In this document: in pieces, positions 8,834-14,795 of the stretch
How positions within the stretch are numbered: position 1 is the stretch's first letter
Layout: the number at the start of each line of letters is the position of its first letter
NCBI GenBank assembly: GCA_041652755.1
Contig: JBAZGS010000010.1
Coordinates: 1-28,492 of the forward strand
DNA: 28,492 nucleotides
Reading direction: 5' to 3'
Origin: JAQTTT01 sp041652755
GTDB taxonomy: Archaea > Nanobdellota > Nanobdellia > Tiddalikarchaeales > Tiddalikarchaeaceae
Position numbers and translations under genes: made by a program
The notes under the pieces: generated by a model
Told to the model about the DNA's origin: nothing
The model's database searches: none
The model's input: only the letters and a program-made list of their open reading frames with translations

Positions 8834-8989
8834 ATGATAAACATAACAAAAGATAATATGCAAGAGTTCGCATTCGAAGATGAAGGAGATTTTGAAAGCG
8901 ATTTACTTTTCAGCACTCCTGAAATTGAAGCTGAGCAATTAATTGATTATTATGAGCAAAAATACGGTTTTAAAAAAATAGCAGGTTAA
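8834..8989 (+). CDS. 51-residue ORF between gatC and gatA
   Basis: An ATG at 8834, five bases after the gatC stop, opens 51 codons ending at 8989. The protein has a strongly acidic first half (EFAFEDEGDFESDLL) and a C-terminal helix-like segment (QLIDYYEQKYGFKKIAG). No Shine-Dalgarno sequence or separate TATA box is visible, so it would be translated from the gatC transcript by coupling. It fills almost exactly the gap before gatA, and its codon use resembles the neighbours. The family is unknown; a small amidotransferase-associated protein is only a positional guess. Confidence 0.55.
   Translation: MINITKDNMQEFAFEDEGDFESDLLFSTPEIEAEQLIDYYEQKYGFKKIAG
8967..8976 (+). promoter_or_regulatory. 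Internal TATA box for gatA
   Basis: GTTTTAAAAA lies within the last codons of the 51-residue ORF and is centred about 27 bases before the gatA ATG. It would allow gatA-gatB to be transcribed separately as a leaderless message. Confidence 0.45.
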
Positions 8990-8998
8990 AAAAAAACT

Positions 8999-10411
8999 AT
9001 GAATCTAACTGAATATGTAAATAATGTAAAAAAAGGCAAATTAAGCGCTTATGAAACAGTGAAATCAGCAATAAAAAAGTGCAAAGAATTAAATGAAAAA
9101 TATAACTGCTTTATAACAATCTCAGAAGATGAAGCACTAAAGCAGGCAAAACTTGCTGACAAGGAAAAAAAAGGATTATTATGCGGTGTTCCAGTAACAG
9201 TAAAAGATGCGATTTGCGTAAAAAATGTAGAGTGCACAGCAGGAAGCAAAATATTAGAAGGGTATGTTCCCCCCTTTGATGCAACAGTAATTGAAAAACT
9301 GAAAGCAGAGGGGGCAGTAATCATAGGAAAAACTGCTCAGGATGAATTCGGATTCGGAAGCTTCAGCACGAACTGCGCTTATGGGATTCCAAAGAACCCT
9401 TTTGATGTTTTAAGAACTGCAGGAGGAAGCAGCGGAGGATGCGGTTCAATAACCCAATTAGCTGATTTTCCCCATCTTGGAATTGGAGAGAGCACAGGAG
9501 GAAGCATAAGCGCTCCAAGTTTTTTTTGCGGAGTCTATGGCTTAACACCAACTTATGGACTAGTCAGCAGGTACGGCTTAATAGATTATGCAAACAGCTT
9601 AGACAAAATCGGGCCAATGGCAAAAACAGTAGATGAAATCGCACTAGCCTTAAATATCATAAGCGGCAACGACCCCAAAGACCAGACATCATTAAACAAT
9701 AAAAAAATTGACTACACAAAATATGAACCAATCAAAAATTACACTATTGGGCTTCCTAAGCAATACTATGAAAATGTTTCAAAAGAAGTTAAAGAAAAAA
9801 TCTCTGAAGCAATAACTGTCTTGAAAAAATTAGGAGTAAAATTCATAGACATTGATTTAAAGCTGACAAAATATCACTTGTCTGCTTATTACTTGGCAGC
9901 AATGAGCGAAGCATCAACTAATCTTTCAAAATTGGATGGAATAAGGTATGGCGCAAAGCTTGAATTTGACAAAAACATGGATTTCAATACTTATTATTCA
10001 AATGTCAGAAGCAAATACTTTGGAGATGAAGCAAAAAGAAGGATTATTGTAGGAACTTTTGCAAGAATGAGCGGCTACAGAAGCCAATATTATTTGAAAG
10101 CAATGAAAGTCAGGACTTTAATAATAAATGACTACAAAAAAGCTTTTGAAAAATGCGATGCATTATTGTCACCAACTATGATGTTTACAGCCCCAAGATT
10201 TGATGAAATAGCAAAGCTTGACCCTTTGCAAGTTTACCAAAGCGATTTATTGACTGTTGGACCTAACCTTGCAGGCATTCCAATGATTAATGTTCCATGC
10301 GGATTTGATTCAAACAAGCTTCCAGTAGGATTCCATTTATTAGGGGATCATTTGAATGAGACTAAAATATTAAGCATAGCTAAATCTTATGAAGAGGCAA
10401 TGAAAAAATGA
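8999..10411 (+). CDS. gatA: Glutamyl/aspartyl-tRNA amidotransferase subunit A
   Basis: A 470-residue amidase-signature enzyme that hydrolyses glutamine and passes ammonia to GatB. The Ser-cisSer-Lys triad is complete: Lys69 (GVPVTVKDA), Ser145 (TAGGSSGG) and nucleophile Ser169 (STGGS), with the usual 24-residue spacing between the serines. Downstream FGDEAKRRIIVGTFARMSGY and DLLTVGPNLAGIPMINVP match the glutamine-pocket and C-terminal motifs. The active-site loop reads GIGESTGGSIS rather than the commoner GSDTGGSIR, so the usual Asp and Arg are replaced. The stop overlaps the gatB start by 4 bases (ATGA), giving coupled, equimolar synthesis. Confidence 0.95.
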   Translation: MNLTEYVNNVKKGKLSAYETVKSAIKKCKELNEKYNCFITISEDEALKQAKLADKEKKGLLCGVPVTVKDAICVKNVECTAGSKILEGYVPPFDATVIEKLKAEGAVIIGKTAQDEFGFGSFSTNCAYGIPKNPFDVLRTAGGSSGGCGSITQLADFPHLGIGESTGGSISAPSFFCGVYGLTPTYGLVSRYGLIDYANSLDKIGPMAKTVDEIALALNIISGNDPKDQTSLNNKKIDYTKYEPIKNYTIGLPKQYYENVSKEVKEKISEAITVLKKLGVKFIDIDLKLTKYHLSAYYLAAMSEASTNLSKLDGIRYGAKLEFDKNMDFNTYYSNVRSKYFGDEAKRRIIVGTFARMSGYRSQYYLKAMKVRTLIINDYKKAFEKCDALLSPTMMFTAPRFDEIAKLDPLQVYQSDLLTVGPNLAGIPMINVPCGFDSNKLPVGFHLLGDHLNETKILSIAKSYEEAMKK

Positions 10412-11838
10412 CTCCAGATGTGAAATGCATTATAGGGCTTGAAATTCATGCCCAAATGAGCACTAAATCAAAGATTTTTTGCAGCTGCCCTAACAGCGTT
10501 AAAGATGCTCCCCCTAATACAACAGTGTGTCAAATTTGCTTAGGATATCCTGGAACAAAACCAGCGCTTAATAAGACAGTTTTTGAAAATGGAGTGAAAA
10601 TCGCAAAAGCCTTGAATTGCACAGTTCCAGACAATATTTTTTTCAGCAGAAAAAGCTACTTTTATCCAGATATGACCAAAAATTACCAAATCACACAATA
10701 TGAAATACCCGTAGGGCTGAATGGCTACCTAAAAATAGAACACAAAGGTGTTGAAAAAAAAATAAACATAAGAAGAGCCCATATTGAAGAAGATCCAGGA
10801 AAATTAGTTCATGTTGGAGGGGATATCACCAGCAGCGAGTACACATTAGTTGATTACAACAGGGCAGGAACTCCCTTAATAGAGATAGTCACAGACCCTG
10901 ATTTTAACAGCCCTGATGAAGTTTTGATATTTTTGACAAAATTAAGGGCAATACTTGAGCATCTTAATATCTATGATTCAGAAATGATTATGAAAGCTGA
11001 CGCAAACATCAGCGTTATTGGAGGGGCAAGGGTTGAGGTGAAAAACATCACAGGATTCCATAACATCATCAAAGCATTAGAATATGAATACAGCAGGCAG
11101 AAAATAATGGCAAAACAAGGCATTTTTATCAAGCAGCAAGAAACAAGAGCTTACAGCGAGAAGTCAAAAACAACAAAGACTTTAAGAATTAAAGAATCAG
11201 AAGCTGACTATGGTTACATCTTTGAGCCTGACTTAAGCTGGCAAGTGATTGACACCAAAAGAATGGCTAATATTTCAAAAACAATGAATGAATTGCCTGA
11301 TGATAGGATAAAAAGATTTGTCAAAGAGTTTAAACTTACTAAAGAATTAAGCACTGTACTAATCTACACAGATAAAGCTTTGGCTGATTTTTTTGAAAAA
11401 TGCTCAAAGAGCCTTAAAGAATACACTCTTATTGGAAATTGGATGGCAACTTATTTGATGAAATGCCTTAATTACAACAATGTAAGCATCTCAAAAAGCA
11501 AAGTGACTCCTGAGCTATTCATAGGATTCCTTAATGCAATAAATGAAAATAAGATTACAGAAAGATTGGCAAAAGAAATGATTAAGGATTTAGTCAGCAC
11601 CGGAAAGCCAATAAATCAATTGATTAAAGAAAAAGGAATTAAAAAATTCCCAGAAGAGAAACTGAAAGAAATAATAATTAAGCTACTGTCAAAAAATGAA
11701 AAAGCAATAAATGACTATAATATGGGAAACAACAGCAGCATCAATTATTTGATTGGCCAAGTTTTAAGGCTAACAGAGTTCCAGGCAAAAGTGGAAGATA
11801 TTAGAAAAATACTGCAAAACGAGATAAAAAAATCATAA
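10408..11838 (+). CDS. gatB: Aspartyl/glutamyl-tRNA amidotransferase subunit B
   Basis: A 476-residue protein with the full GatB layout. The N-terminal kinase-like catalytic cradle begins GLEIHAQMSTKSKIFCSC; Cys25, Cys27, Cys41 and Cys44 (CSCPN, CQIC) form the zinc site. EEDPGKLVH, DYNRAGTPLIEIVTDPD and MKADANISV follow. The C-terminal part (about 330-476) contains the helical and YqeY-like tail that binds the tRNA elbow. It phosphorylates the misacylated side chain and transfers ammonia. With GatA and GatC this forms a complete GatCAB; whether it acts on Asp-tRNA, Glu-tRNA or both depends on whether gatDE exists elsewhere. It overlaps the convergent Nudix gene by 6 bases. Confidence 0.95.
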   Translation: MTPDVKCIIGLEIHAQMSTKSKIFCSCPNSVKDAPPNTTVCQICLGYPGTKPALNKTVFENGVKIAKALNCTVPDNIFFSRKSYFYPDMTKNYQITQYEIPVGLNGYLKIEHKGVEKKINIRRAHIEEDPGKLVHVGGDITSSEYTLVDYNRAGTPLIEIVTDPDFNSPDEVLIFLTKLRAILEHLNIYDSEMIMKADANISVIGGARVEVKNITGFHNIIKALEYEYSRQKIMAKQGIFIKQQETRAYSEKSKTTKTLRIKESEADYGYIFEPDLSWQVIDTKRMANISKTMNELPDDRIKRFVKEFKLTKELSTVLIYTDKALADFFEKCSKSLKEYTLIGNWMATYLMKCLNYNNVSISKSKVTPELFIGFLNAINENKITERLAKEMIKDLVSTGKPINQLIKEKGIKKFPEEKLKEIIIKLLSKNEKAINDYNMGNNSSINYLIGQVLRLTEFQAKVEDIRKILQNEIKKS

Positions 11839-12573
11839 AGTTATCAGAAAATTTTCCAAAGAAACTCTTGCGTGCGCCCTTATTTTATTGCTATCTAAAA
11901 ATTGGCAAATGCTTTTTTTATCTGCTGGCACGAATTTGAGCTGTGAAAACTCCCTTTTTTCAGCATCTGAGTTCTCCCAAACTGAAAAAACCTCATTTTC
12001 ATTTGCTATTAATTTAATGACATATGCAAGCATTGGCTGATTGTATTCCTTATTAAACAATCCCAAAGGCGAAATTGACTGAATCTTGCTCATTAAATCT
12101 TCATTATCAAACACTTCTTCGCTAGCTTCGCGCACAGCAGCTGCTTCTAAACCATTTCCCAAATCGCTCAATTCAACATATCCTGAAGGCAAATGATATT
12201 CGCCTTCTCCCTTGTCATTTAGCTTGGACTTGTTTCCAATAATTATTTTTCCATCAAGTGTCAATACTAATGCGCCAACACTAAGAACATGGGAATATTT
12301 AGTTAGCAATTCAGGATTGTTTTTTGACAAATAATCAAATGTGAAATAATCAGTTTTTTCCAAAGACAAATAAAGCGAATCATCATTCATGAAATAATTA
12401 AGAAGGTGAATTTTTTTGGCATTGAAGAATGTTTTTCCCTGCTTCTTTTTATCGGATTCTACTCTTGCTATATAATCATTGATTTTAACATTAATGTCGC
12501 TTGGAAGGGTTGGAGCAGTATCCCTAAATCCATATGAAACTTCTTTAAACCCTGAGGCTAATATTTCATTCAT
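11833..12573 (-). CDS. Nudix-family hydrolase with an expanded Nudix box
   Basis: A 246-residue protein. The first 90 residues form an unrecognised N-terminal region; about 95-215 is the Nudix fold (VGALVLTLDGKIIIGNK, then EYHLPSGYVE). The Nudix helix reads GLEAAAVREASEEV, with Arg148, Glu149, Glu152 and Glu153 available to bind metal. The loop between the Gly and the helix is about three residues longer than the standard GX5EX7REUXEE motif, and the terminal Gly is missing. It likely cleaves a nucleoside diphosphate derivative; the substrate is unknown. The ATG sits about 29 bases after a minus-strand TATA box near 12597-12607. Confidence 0.8.
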   Translation of the reverse strand: MNEILASGFKEVSYGFRDTAPTLPSDINVKINDYIARVESDKKKQGKTFFNAKKIHLLNYFMNDDSLYLSLEKTDYFTFDYLSKNNPELLTKYSHVLSVGALVLTLDGKIIIGNKSKLNDKGEGEYHLPSGYVELSDLGNGLEAAAVREASEEVFDNEDLMSKIQSISPLGLFNKEYNQPMLAYVIKLIANENEVFSVWENSDAEKREFSQLKFVPADKKSICQFLDSNKIRAHARVSLENFLITL

Positions 12574-12653
12574 AAATAATTTTTATAAAATTTTCTTTTT
12601 TTAAACCTATCTAATAATGTTTATAAACCATGATTTGCTTTTAAAGTATTATC

Positions 12654-13046
12654 ATGGAAGAAAAACCAAAAGATATAACTGAACTTGATTTTTTCACAAG
12701 GCAAATAATTGAGCCTGACGGCTTTGCTTTTTTTTGGGTGTATAAGCCGAAATGCCCTAACTGCTCTAATTCAAGATTAAAAAAATTAAAAAAAAGGGAC
12801 AAAGTATACGCTTGCGAATCATGCAAGAAAACTTTTGAGCCAGAAGAGTATGTAGCTCTGCTAAAATACAACCTCGAATACACTTGCCCTAATTGCAAGA
12901 ACAAAGGAGAGCTATGCGGCTCATGGATTAAGCCAAAGTCAAAAACTGCTCCAATAATGCTTAAATTCGCTTGCGAAAAGTGCAAAGAAAAACTTAAAGT
13001 GCTTAGGATGAAAAAGGCAAAAAAGAAAAAAACTCCAGCAGAATAA
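12654..13046 (+). CDS. Small protein with two zinc ribbons and a basic tail
   Basis: A 130-residue protein with two Cys4 sites: Cys34, Cys37, Cys54, Cys57 (CPNC/CESC) and Cys78, Cys81, Cys107, Cys110 (CPNC/CEKC); Cys88 is extra. It ends in a Lys-rich tail (KKAKKKKTPAE). The ribbons resemble those of RNA-polymerase, ribosome or nucleic-acid associated proteins, and the basic tail supports nucleic-acid binding, but I cannot assign a family. GTTTATAAAC (12618-12627) lies about 31 bases before the ATG. The next gene, 33 bases downstream, also has its own TATA-like box. Confidence 0.75.
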   Translation: MEEKPKDITELDFFTRQIIEPDGFAFFWVYKPKCPNCSNSRLKKLKKRDKVYACESCKKTFEPEEYVALLKYNLEYTCPNCKNKGELCGSWIKPKSKTAPIMLKFACEKCKEKLKVLRMKKAKKKKTPAE

Positions 13047-13079
13047 ACTATTTAAAACAGCACTAAATAATAAATAATT

Positions 13080-13367
13080 ATGGCAGCAATATTTGGAATG
13101 GTTCCAGTTGACTTTTTTTTCTCAGTCTACGGATTCTTGGGAATAATAGCTACAATACTCTGCATTGTACTTACCGTCATTGCAATTTATGCTTTCAAGA
13201 AAATGATAGAACTAGGAAGCAGCATAAATGACGGAGTTAGCGAAGTAAAAGGAAAGATAAGAAAAACAACAAGGTTATTTGATGTAATACTTGACCTATT
13301 CTCAGGCGACGAAGAAAAAGAAGAAGATGAAGACGAAGTATTCGTGATGAAGAAAAAGAAAAAATAA
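13080..13367 (+). CDS. Small single-pass membrane protein with charged tail
   Basis: A 95-residue protein: one long hydrophobic segment (about residues 12-40; VYGFLGIIATILCIVLTVIA), then a helical, mixed-charge region to about residue 73, an acidic stretch (GDEEKEEDEDEVF) and a final KKKKK. It looks like a membrane-anchored cytoplasmic helix. No family is recognised. TATTTAAAAC at about 13050-13059 fits a leaderless start. A long T-run follows the gene. Confidence 0.65.
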   Translation: MAAIFGMVPVDFFFSVYGFLGIIATILCIVLTVIAIYAFKKMIELGSSINDGVSEVKGKIRKTTRLFDVILDLFSGDEEKEEDEDEVFVMKKKKK

Positions 13368-13386
13368 TTAATTTTTTATTATTTAA

Positions 13387-13399
13387 TTTTTTTTTTTTT
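13387..13399 (+). terminator. T-run terminator
   Basis: Thirteen consecutive T on the plus strand, 20 bases after the stop of the small membrane-protein gene; archaeal RNA polymerase terminates at such runs. Confidence 0.6.
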
Positions 13400-13483
13400 A
13401 AACTAAACAGTTTTATCTCTATTGTTATTTATAGCAATAAAAATTAAAAAAGGGTTTTTGCAGTTATCCCTAAAACTTGCCCA

Positions 13484-13651
13484 TTATTTAAATGAATATT
13501 TTTGAGTAGTGCCGCATATTCTGTCAAAAATCTCATATAATTCTTTTAAACCTTTAGCAATAGCAGGATCATCATCTGATATTCTCTCATAAAGATTATT
13601 GCTTTTAGCAGGCTTTGCATCTATTAAACTTTCATCAAGTGAGTTTACCAT
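13484..13651 (-). CDS. 55-residue ORF with strong Shine-Dalgarno
   Basis: On the minus strand an ATG at 13651 opens 55 codons ending at 13484, beginning MVNSLDESLIDAKPAKSN and containing PAIAKGLKELYEIFDRICG. It is soluble, likely helical and of unknown family. GGAGG lies 8 bases before the ATG, a near-ideal ribosome binding site. This differs from the leaderless style of neighbouring first genes and supports real translation. Minus-strand TATA-like sequences near 13713-13722 and 13749-13758 would give a leader of roughly 40-75 bases. Apart from this ORF, the tRNA gene and the tandem repeats, I see nothing else coding in 13368-14122. Confidence 0.55.
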   Translation of the reverse strand: MVNSLDESLIDAKPAKSNNLYERISDDDPAIAKGLKELYEIFDRICGTTQKYSFK

Positions 13652-13659
13652 ATTTTTCG

Positions 13660-13664
13660 CCTCC
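13660..13664 (-). promoter_or_regulatory. Ribosome binding site of the 55-residue ORF
   Basis: GGAGG on the minus strand, 8 bases before the ATG at 13651; one of the few full Shine-Dalgarno sites in the window. Confidence 0.6.
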
Positions 13665-13778
13665 GTATAATGCTGGGCATAAATCTAATAAAGAACAAAA
13701 AGAGTCCATGCCTCTTTAAAAGCCCATTAAATAACAAAGAAAGCCTTGTTTTTAAAAAGTTTGCCAAAAAATAACTGA

Positions 13779-13998
13779 TTGCAGGCAAAGCGTGGGCGGA
13801 AATTTAACTTAAAAAAATCATGAATTTGCAAGGTACGAGATTTAGAACCCGCCCTTTGCAGGCAAAGCGTGGGTGGAAATTTAACTTAAAAAAATCATGA
13901 ATTTGCAAGGTACGAGATTTAGAACCCGCCCTTTGCAGGCAAAGCGTGGGTGGAAATTTAACTTAAAAAAATCATGAATTTGCAAGGTACGAGATTTG
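13779..13998 (-). repeat. 77-bp tandem repeat containing the 3' end of tRNA-Leu(UAG)
   Basis: Two complete units and a third that merges into the tRNA gene, with a 77-base period (units start at 13779, 13856 and 13933). Copies two and three are identical over their shared length; copy one differs by a single C/T. Each unit holds the last 17 bases of the adjacent tRNA-Leu (copies at 13827-13843 and 13904-13920; the true tRNA end is 13981-13997), then, in transcript direction, a T7 run and a GC-rich hairpin (for example 13849-13876). Upstream of the 17 bases the copies read GGGTTCTAAAT instead of the tRNA's GAGTTCAAAT. The T-run in each unit could serve as a tRNA terminator. Confidence 0.9.
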
Positions 13999-14064
13999 AA
14001 CTCGCGTAGGCACTAAGCCAACAGGGCCTAAACCTGTTCCGTTTGACCGCTCCGGCAACCTTGC
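13981..14064 (-). tRNA. tRNA-Leu, anticodon UAG
   Basis: An 84-base class II tRNA on the minus strand. The acceptor stem GCAAGGT pairs with ACCTTGC, with discriminator A. The anticodon stem ACAGG/CCTGT encloses the loop TTTAGGC, so the anticodon is UAG. A long variable arm (TGGCTTAGTGCCTACG) and the T-arm loop TTCAAAT are present. CCA is not encoded and there is no intron. The same core occurs in tRNA-Leu(CAG) downstream; only the acceptor and anticodon arms differ. Reads CUN codons ending in A and probably others. Confidence 0.95.
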
Positions 14065-14085
14065 AAGTAATAAAAGACAATTATG

Positions 14086-14095
14086 CGTTTAAAAA
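14086..14095 (-). promoter_or_regulatory. TATA box of tRNA-Leu(UAG)
   Basis: Minus-strand TTTTTAAACG about 26 bases before the tRNA 5' end. A related sequence (GGCAAACTTTTTAAAAAC on the minus strand, near 13748-13765) occurs upstream of the 55-residue ORF. Confidence 0.5.
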
Positions 14096-14122
14096 ATTTG
14101 CCAAATACTAAAAAAGAATAAT

Positions 14123-14338
14123 TTATTTTTTCCTGCTATCATTAATTAAGAATAAAACCTTAGCCTTAACCCTAAATTCTAAACTCTTATTAGAGTTAAT
14201 CTTAATCTTTTGGCTGATTATTTCTAATCCAGTAAGGTTTCTTACAGTCTTGTTAGCTCTGCTTATAATATTTTTAGTGGCTTCATCAAAGCTTTTATCA
14301 GAGCTTCCGATTAACTCAACAACTTTAGCTATACTCAT
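14123..14338 (-). CDS. Dodecin-family protein
   Basis: A 71-residue protein matching dodecins, small dodecameric shells that bind flavin or other cofactors: KVVELIGSSDKSFDEATKNI, then RANKTVRNLTGLEI, Gln43 in SQK, and EFRVKAKVLFLI. The length is typical. The position equivalent to the flavin-stacking tryptophan of Halobacterium dodecin (NIRWAEV) is Gly here (NLTGLEI), so classical aromatic stacking is absent; it may belong to a group with another ligand. A minus-strand TATA-like box near 14362-14372 is about 29 bases before the ATG. It sits between the two tRNA-Leu repeat arrays. Confidence 0.85.
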   Translation of the reverse strand: MSIAKVVELIGSSDKSFDEATKNIISRANKTVRNLTGLEIISQKIKINSNKSLEFRVKAKVLFLINDSRKK

Positions 14339-14374
14339 AAGTAAATAATAATGTTTTGAGTTAATTTAAAGTTT

Positions 14375-14543
14375 TGCAGAAAACGAGATTTAGAACCAAA
14401 CTTTCTTTTAAAAAAAGAAAGTTTGAACAAAGAAAAATAATAATAAAAAGTGCAGGGAACGAGATTTAGAACCAAACTTTCTTTTAAAAAAAGAAAGTTT
14501 GAACAAAGAAAAATAATAATAAAAAGTGCAGGGAACGAGATTT
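14375..14543 (-). repeat. 76-bp tandem repeat containing the 3' end of tRNA-Leu(CAG)
   Basis: Two full units (14375-14450 and 14451-14526), then the tRNA 3' end at 14527-14543, with a 76-base period. The units differ at two positions (TGCAGAAAACG against TGCAGGGAACG). Each carries the last 17 bases of the adjacent tRNA, exact in the copy at 14451 and with two changes in the copy at 14375. In transcript direction each then has a T-rich tract (CTTTTTATTATTATTTTTC) and a 12-bp perfect hairpin (14398-14424 and 14474-14500). The spacer is unrelated to that of the tRNA-Leu(UAG) array, but the plan is the same. Confidence 0.9.
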
Positions 14544-14610
14544 GAACTCGCGTAGGCACTAAGCCACTAGGTCCTGAACCTAGTCCGTTTGACCGCTCCG
14601 GCATCCCTGC
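14527..14610 (-). tRNA. tRNA-Leu, anticodon CAG
   Basis: An 84-base class II tRNA on the minus strand. Acceptor GCAGGGA pairs with TCCCTGC, with discriminator A. Anticodon stem CTAGG/CCTAG encloses the loop TTCAGGA, giving anticodon CAG. The D-arm, variable arm and T-arm are identical to those of tRNA-Leu(UAG). No intron and no encoded CCA. It reads CUG. Confidence 0.95.
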
Positions 14611-14630
14611 AAACTTAGTACTCTTAATTA

Positions 14631-14642
14631 AATTTATAAATT
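14631..14642 (-). promoter_or_regulatory. TATA box of tRNA-Leu(CAG)
   Basis: ATTTATAAATT-type sequence centred about 26 bases upstream of the tRNA 5' end on the minus strand. Confidence 0.5.
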
Positions 14643-14683
14643 AAATAGTTTAATATTTAATTAATTACTTCCTAAATAAGCAA

Positions 14684-14693
14684 GGCTTAAAAA
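14684..14693 (+). promoter_or_regulatory. TATA-like box of tRNA-Thr
   Basis: GGCTTAAAAA-type sequence about 34 bases before the tRNA-Thr 5' end; the spacing is slightly long, allowing a short 5' leader. Confidence 0.35.
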
Positions 14694-14721
14694 TGAGTAA
14701 TTCACAAATTAATATTAAAAT

Positions 14722-14793
14722 GCTTCAGTAGCTCAGTGGTAGAGCGCATGCCTAGTAAGCATGAGGCCGGGAGTTCAATCCTCCCCTGAAGCT
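14722..14793 (+). tRNA. tRNA-Thr with anticodon AGU (A34)
   Basis: A 72-base cloverleaf with every stem paired: acceptor GCTTCAG/CTGAAGC, D-stem GCTC/GAGC, anticodon stem CATGC/GCATG, T-stem GGGAG/CTCCC, T-loop TTCAATC and discriminator U. The anticodon loop is CTAGTAA: U33 is in place, A34-G35-U36 is the anticodon, and A37 follows. G1-C72, C2-G71, G35, U36 and U73 are as expected for archaeal tRNA-Thr, so the amino-acid assignment is firm; A34 is the anomaly, since archaea normally use G34. No intron and no encoded CCA. The gene ends two bases before the convergent endonuclease IV stop. Confidence 0.9.
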
Positions 14794-14795
14794 AA

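Noticed and set aside
9363..9551. Minus-strand ORF inside gatA, and many similar antisense ORFs over other genes
   Set aside because: They lie wholly within strongly supported genes, have unnatural composition and lack promoters.
13779..14543. CRISPR array
   Set aside because: Whole units, including spacers, are repeated; there are no unique spacers and no cas genes, and the repeat contains tRNA sequence.
14335..14604. 89-residue minus-strand ORF starting MPERSNGLGSGPSGLV
   Set aside because: It is the translation of tRNA-Leu(CAG) and its repeats; this false-protein pattern is typical of tRNA-Leu/Ser genes.
13779..14610. Integrated mobile element bounded by tRNA att sites
   Set aside because: Only about 60 bases separate the tRNA-end copies and no integrase or element genes are present; attachment remnants remain possible only as an origin hypothesis.
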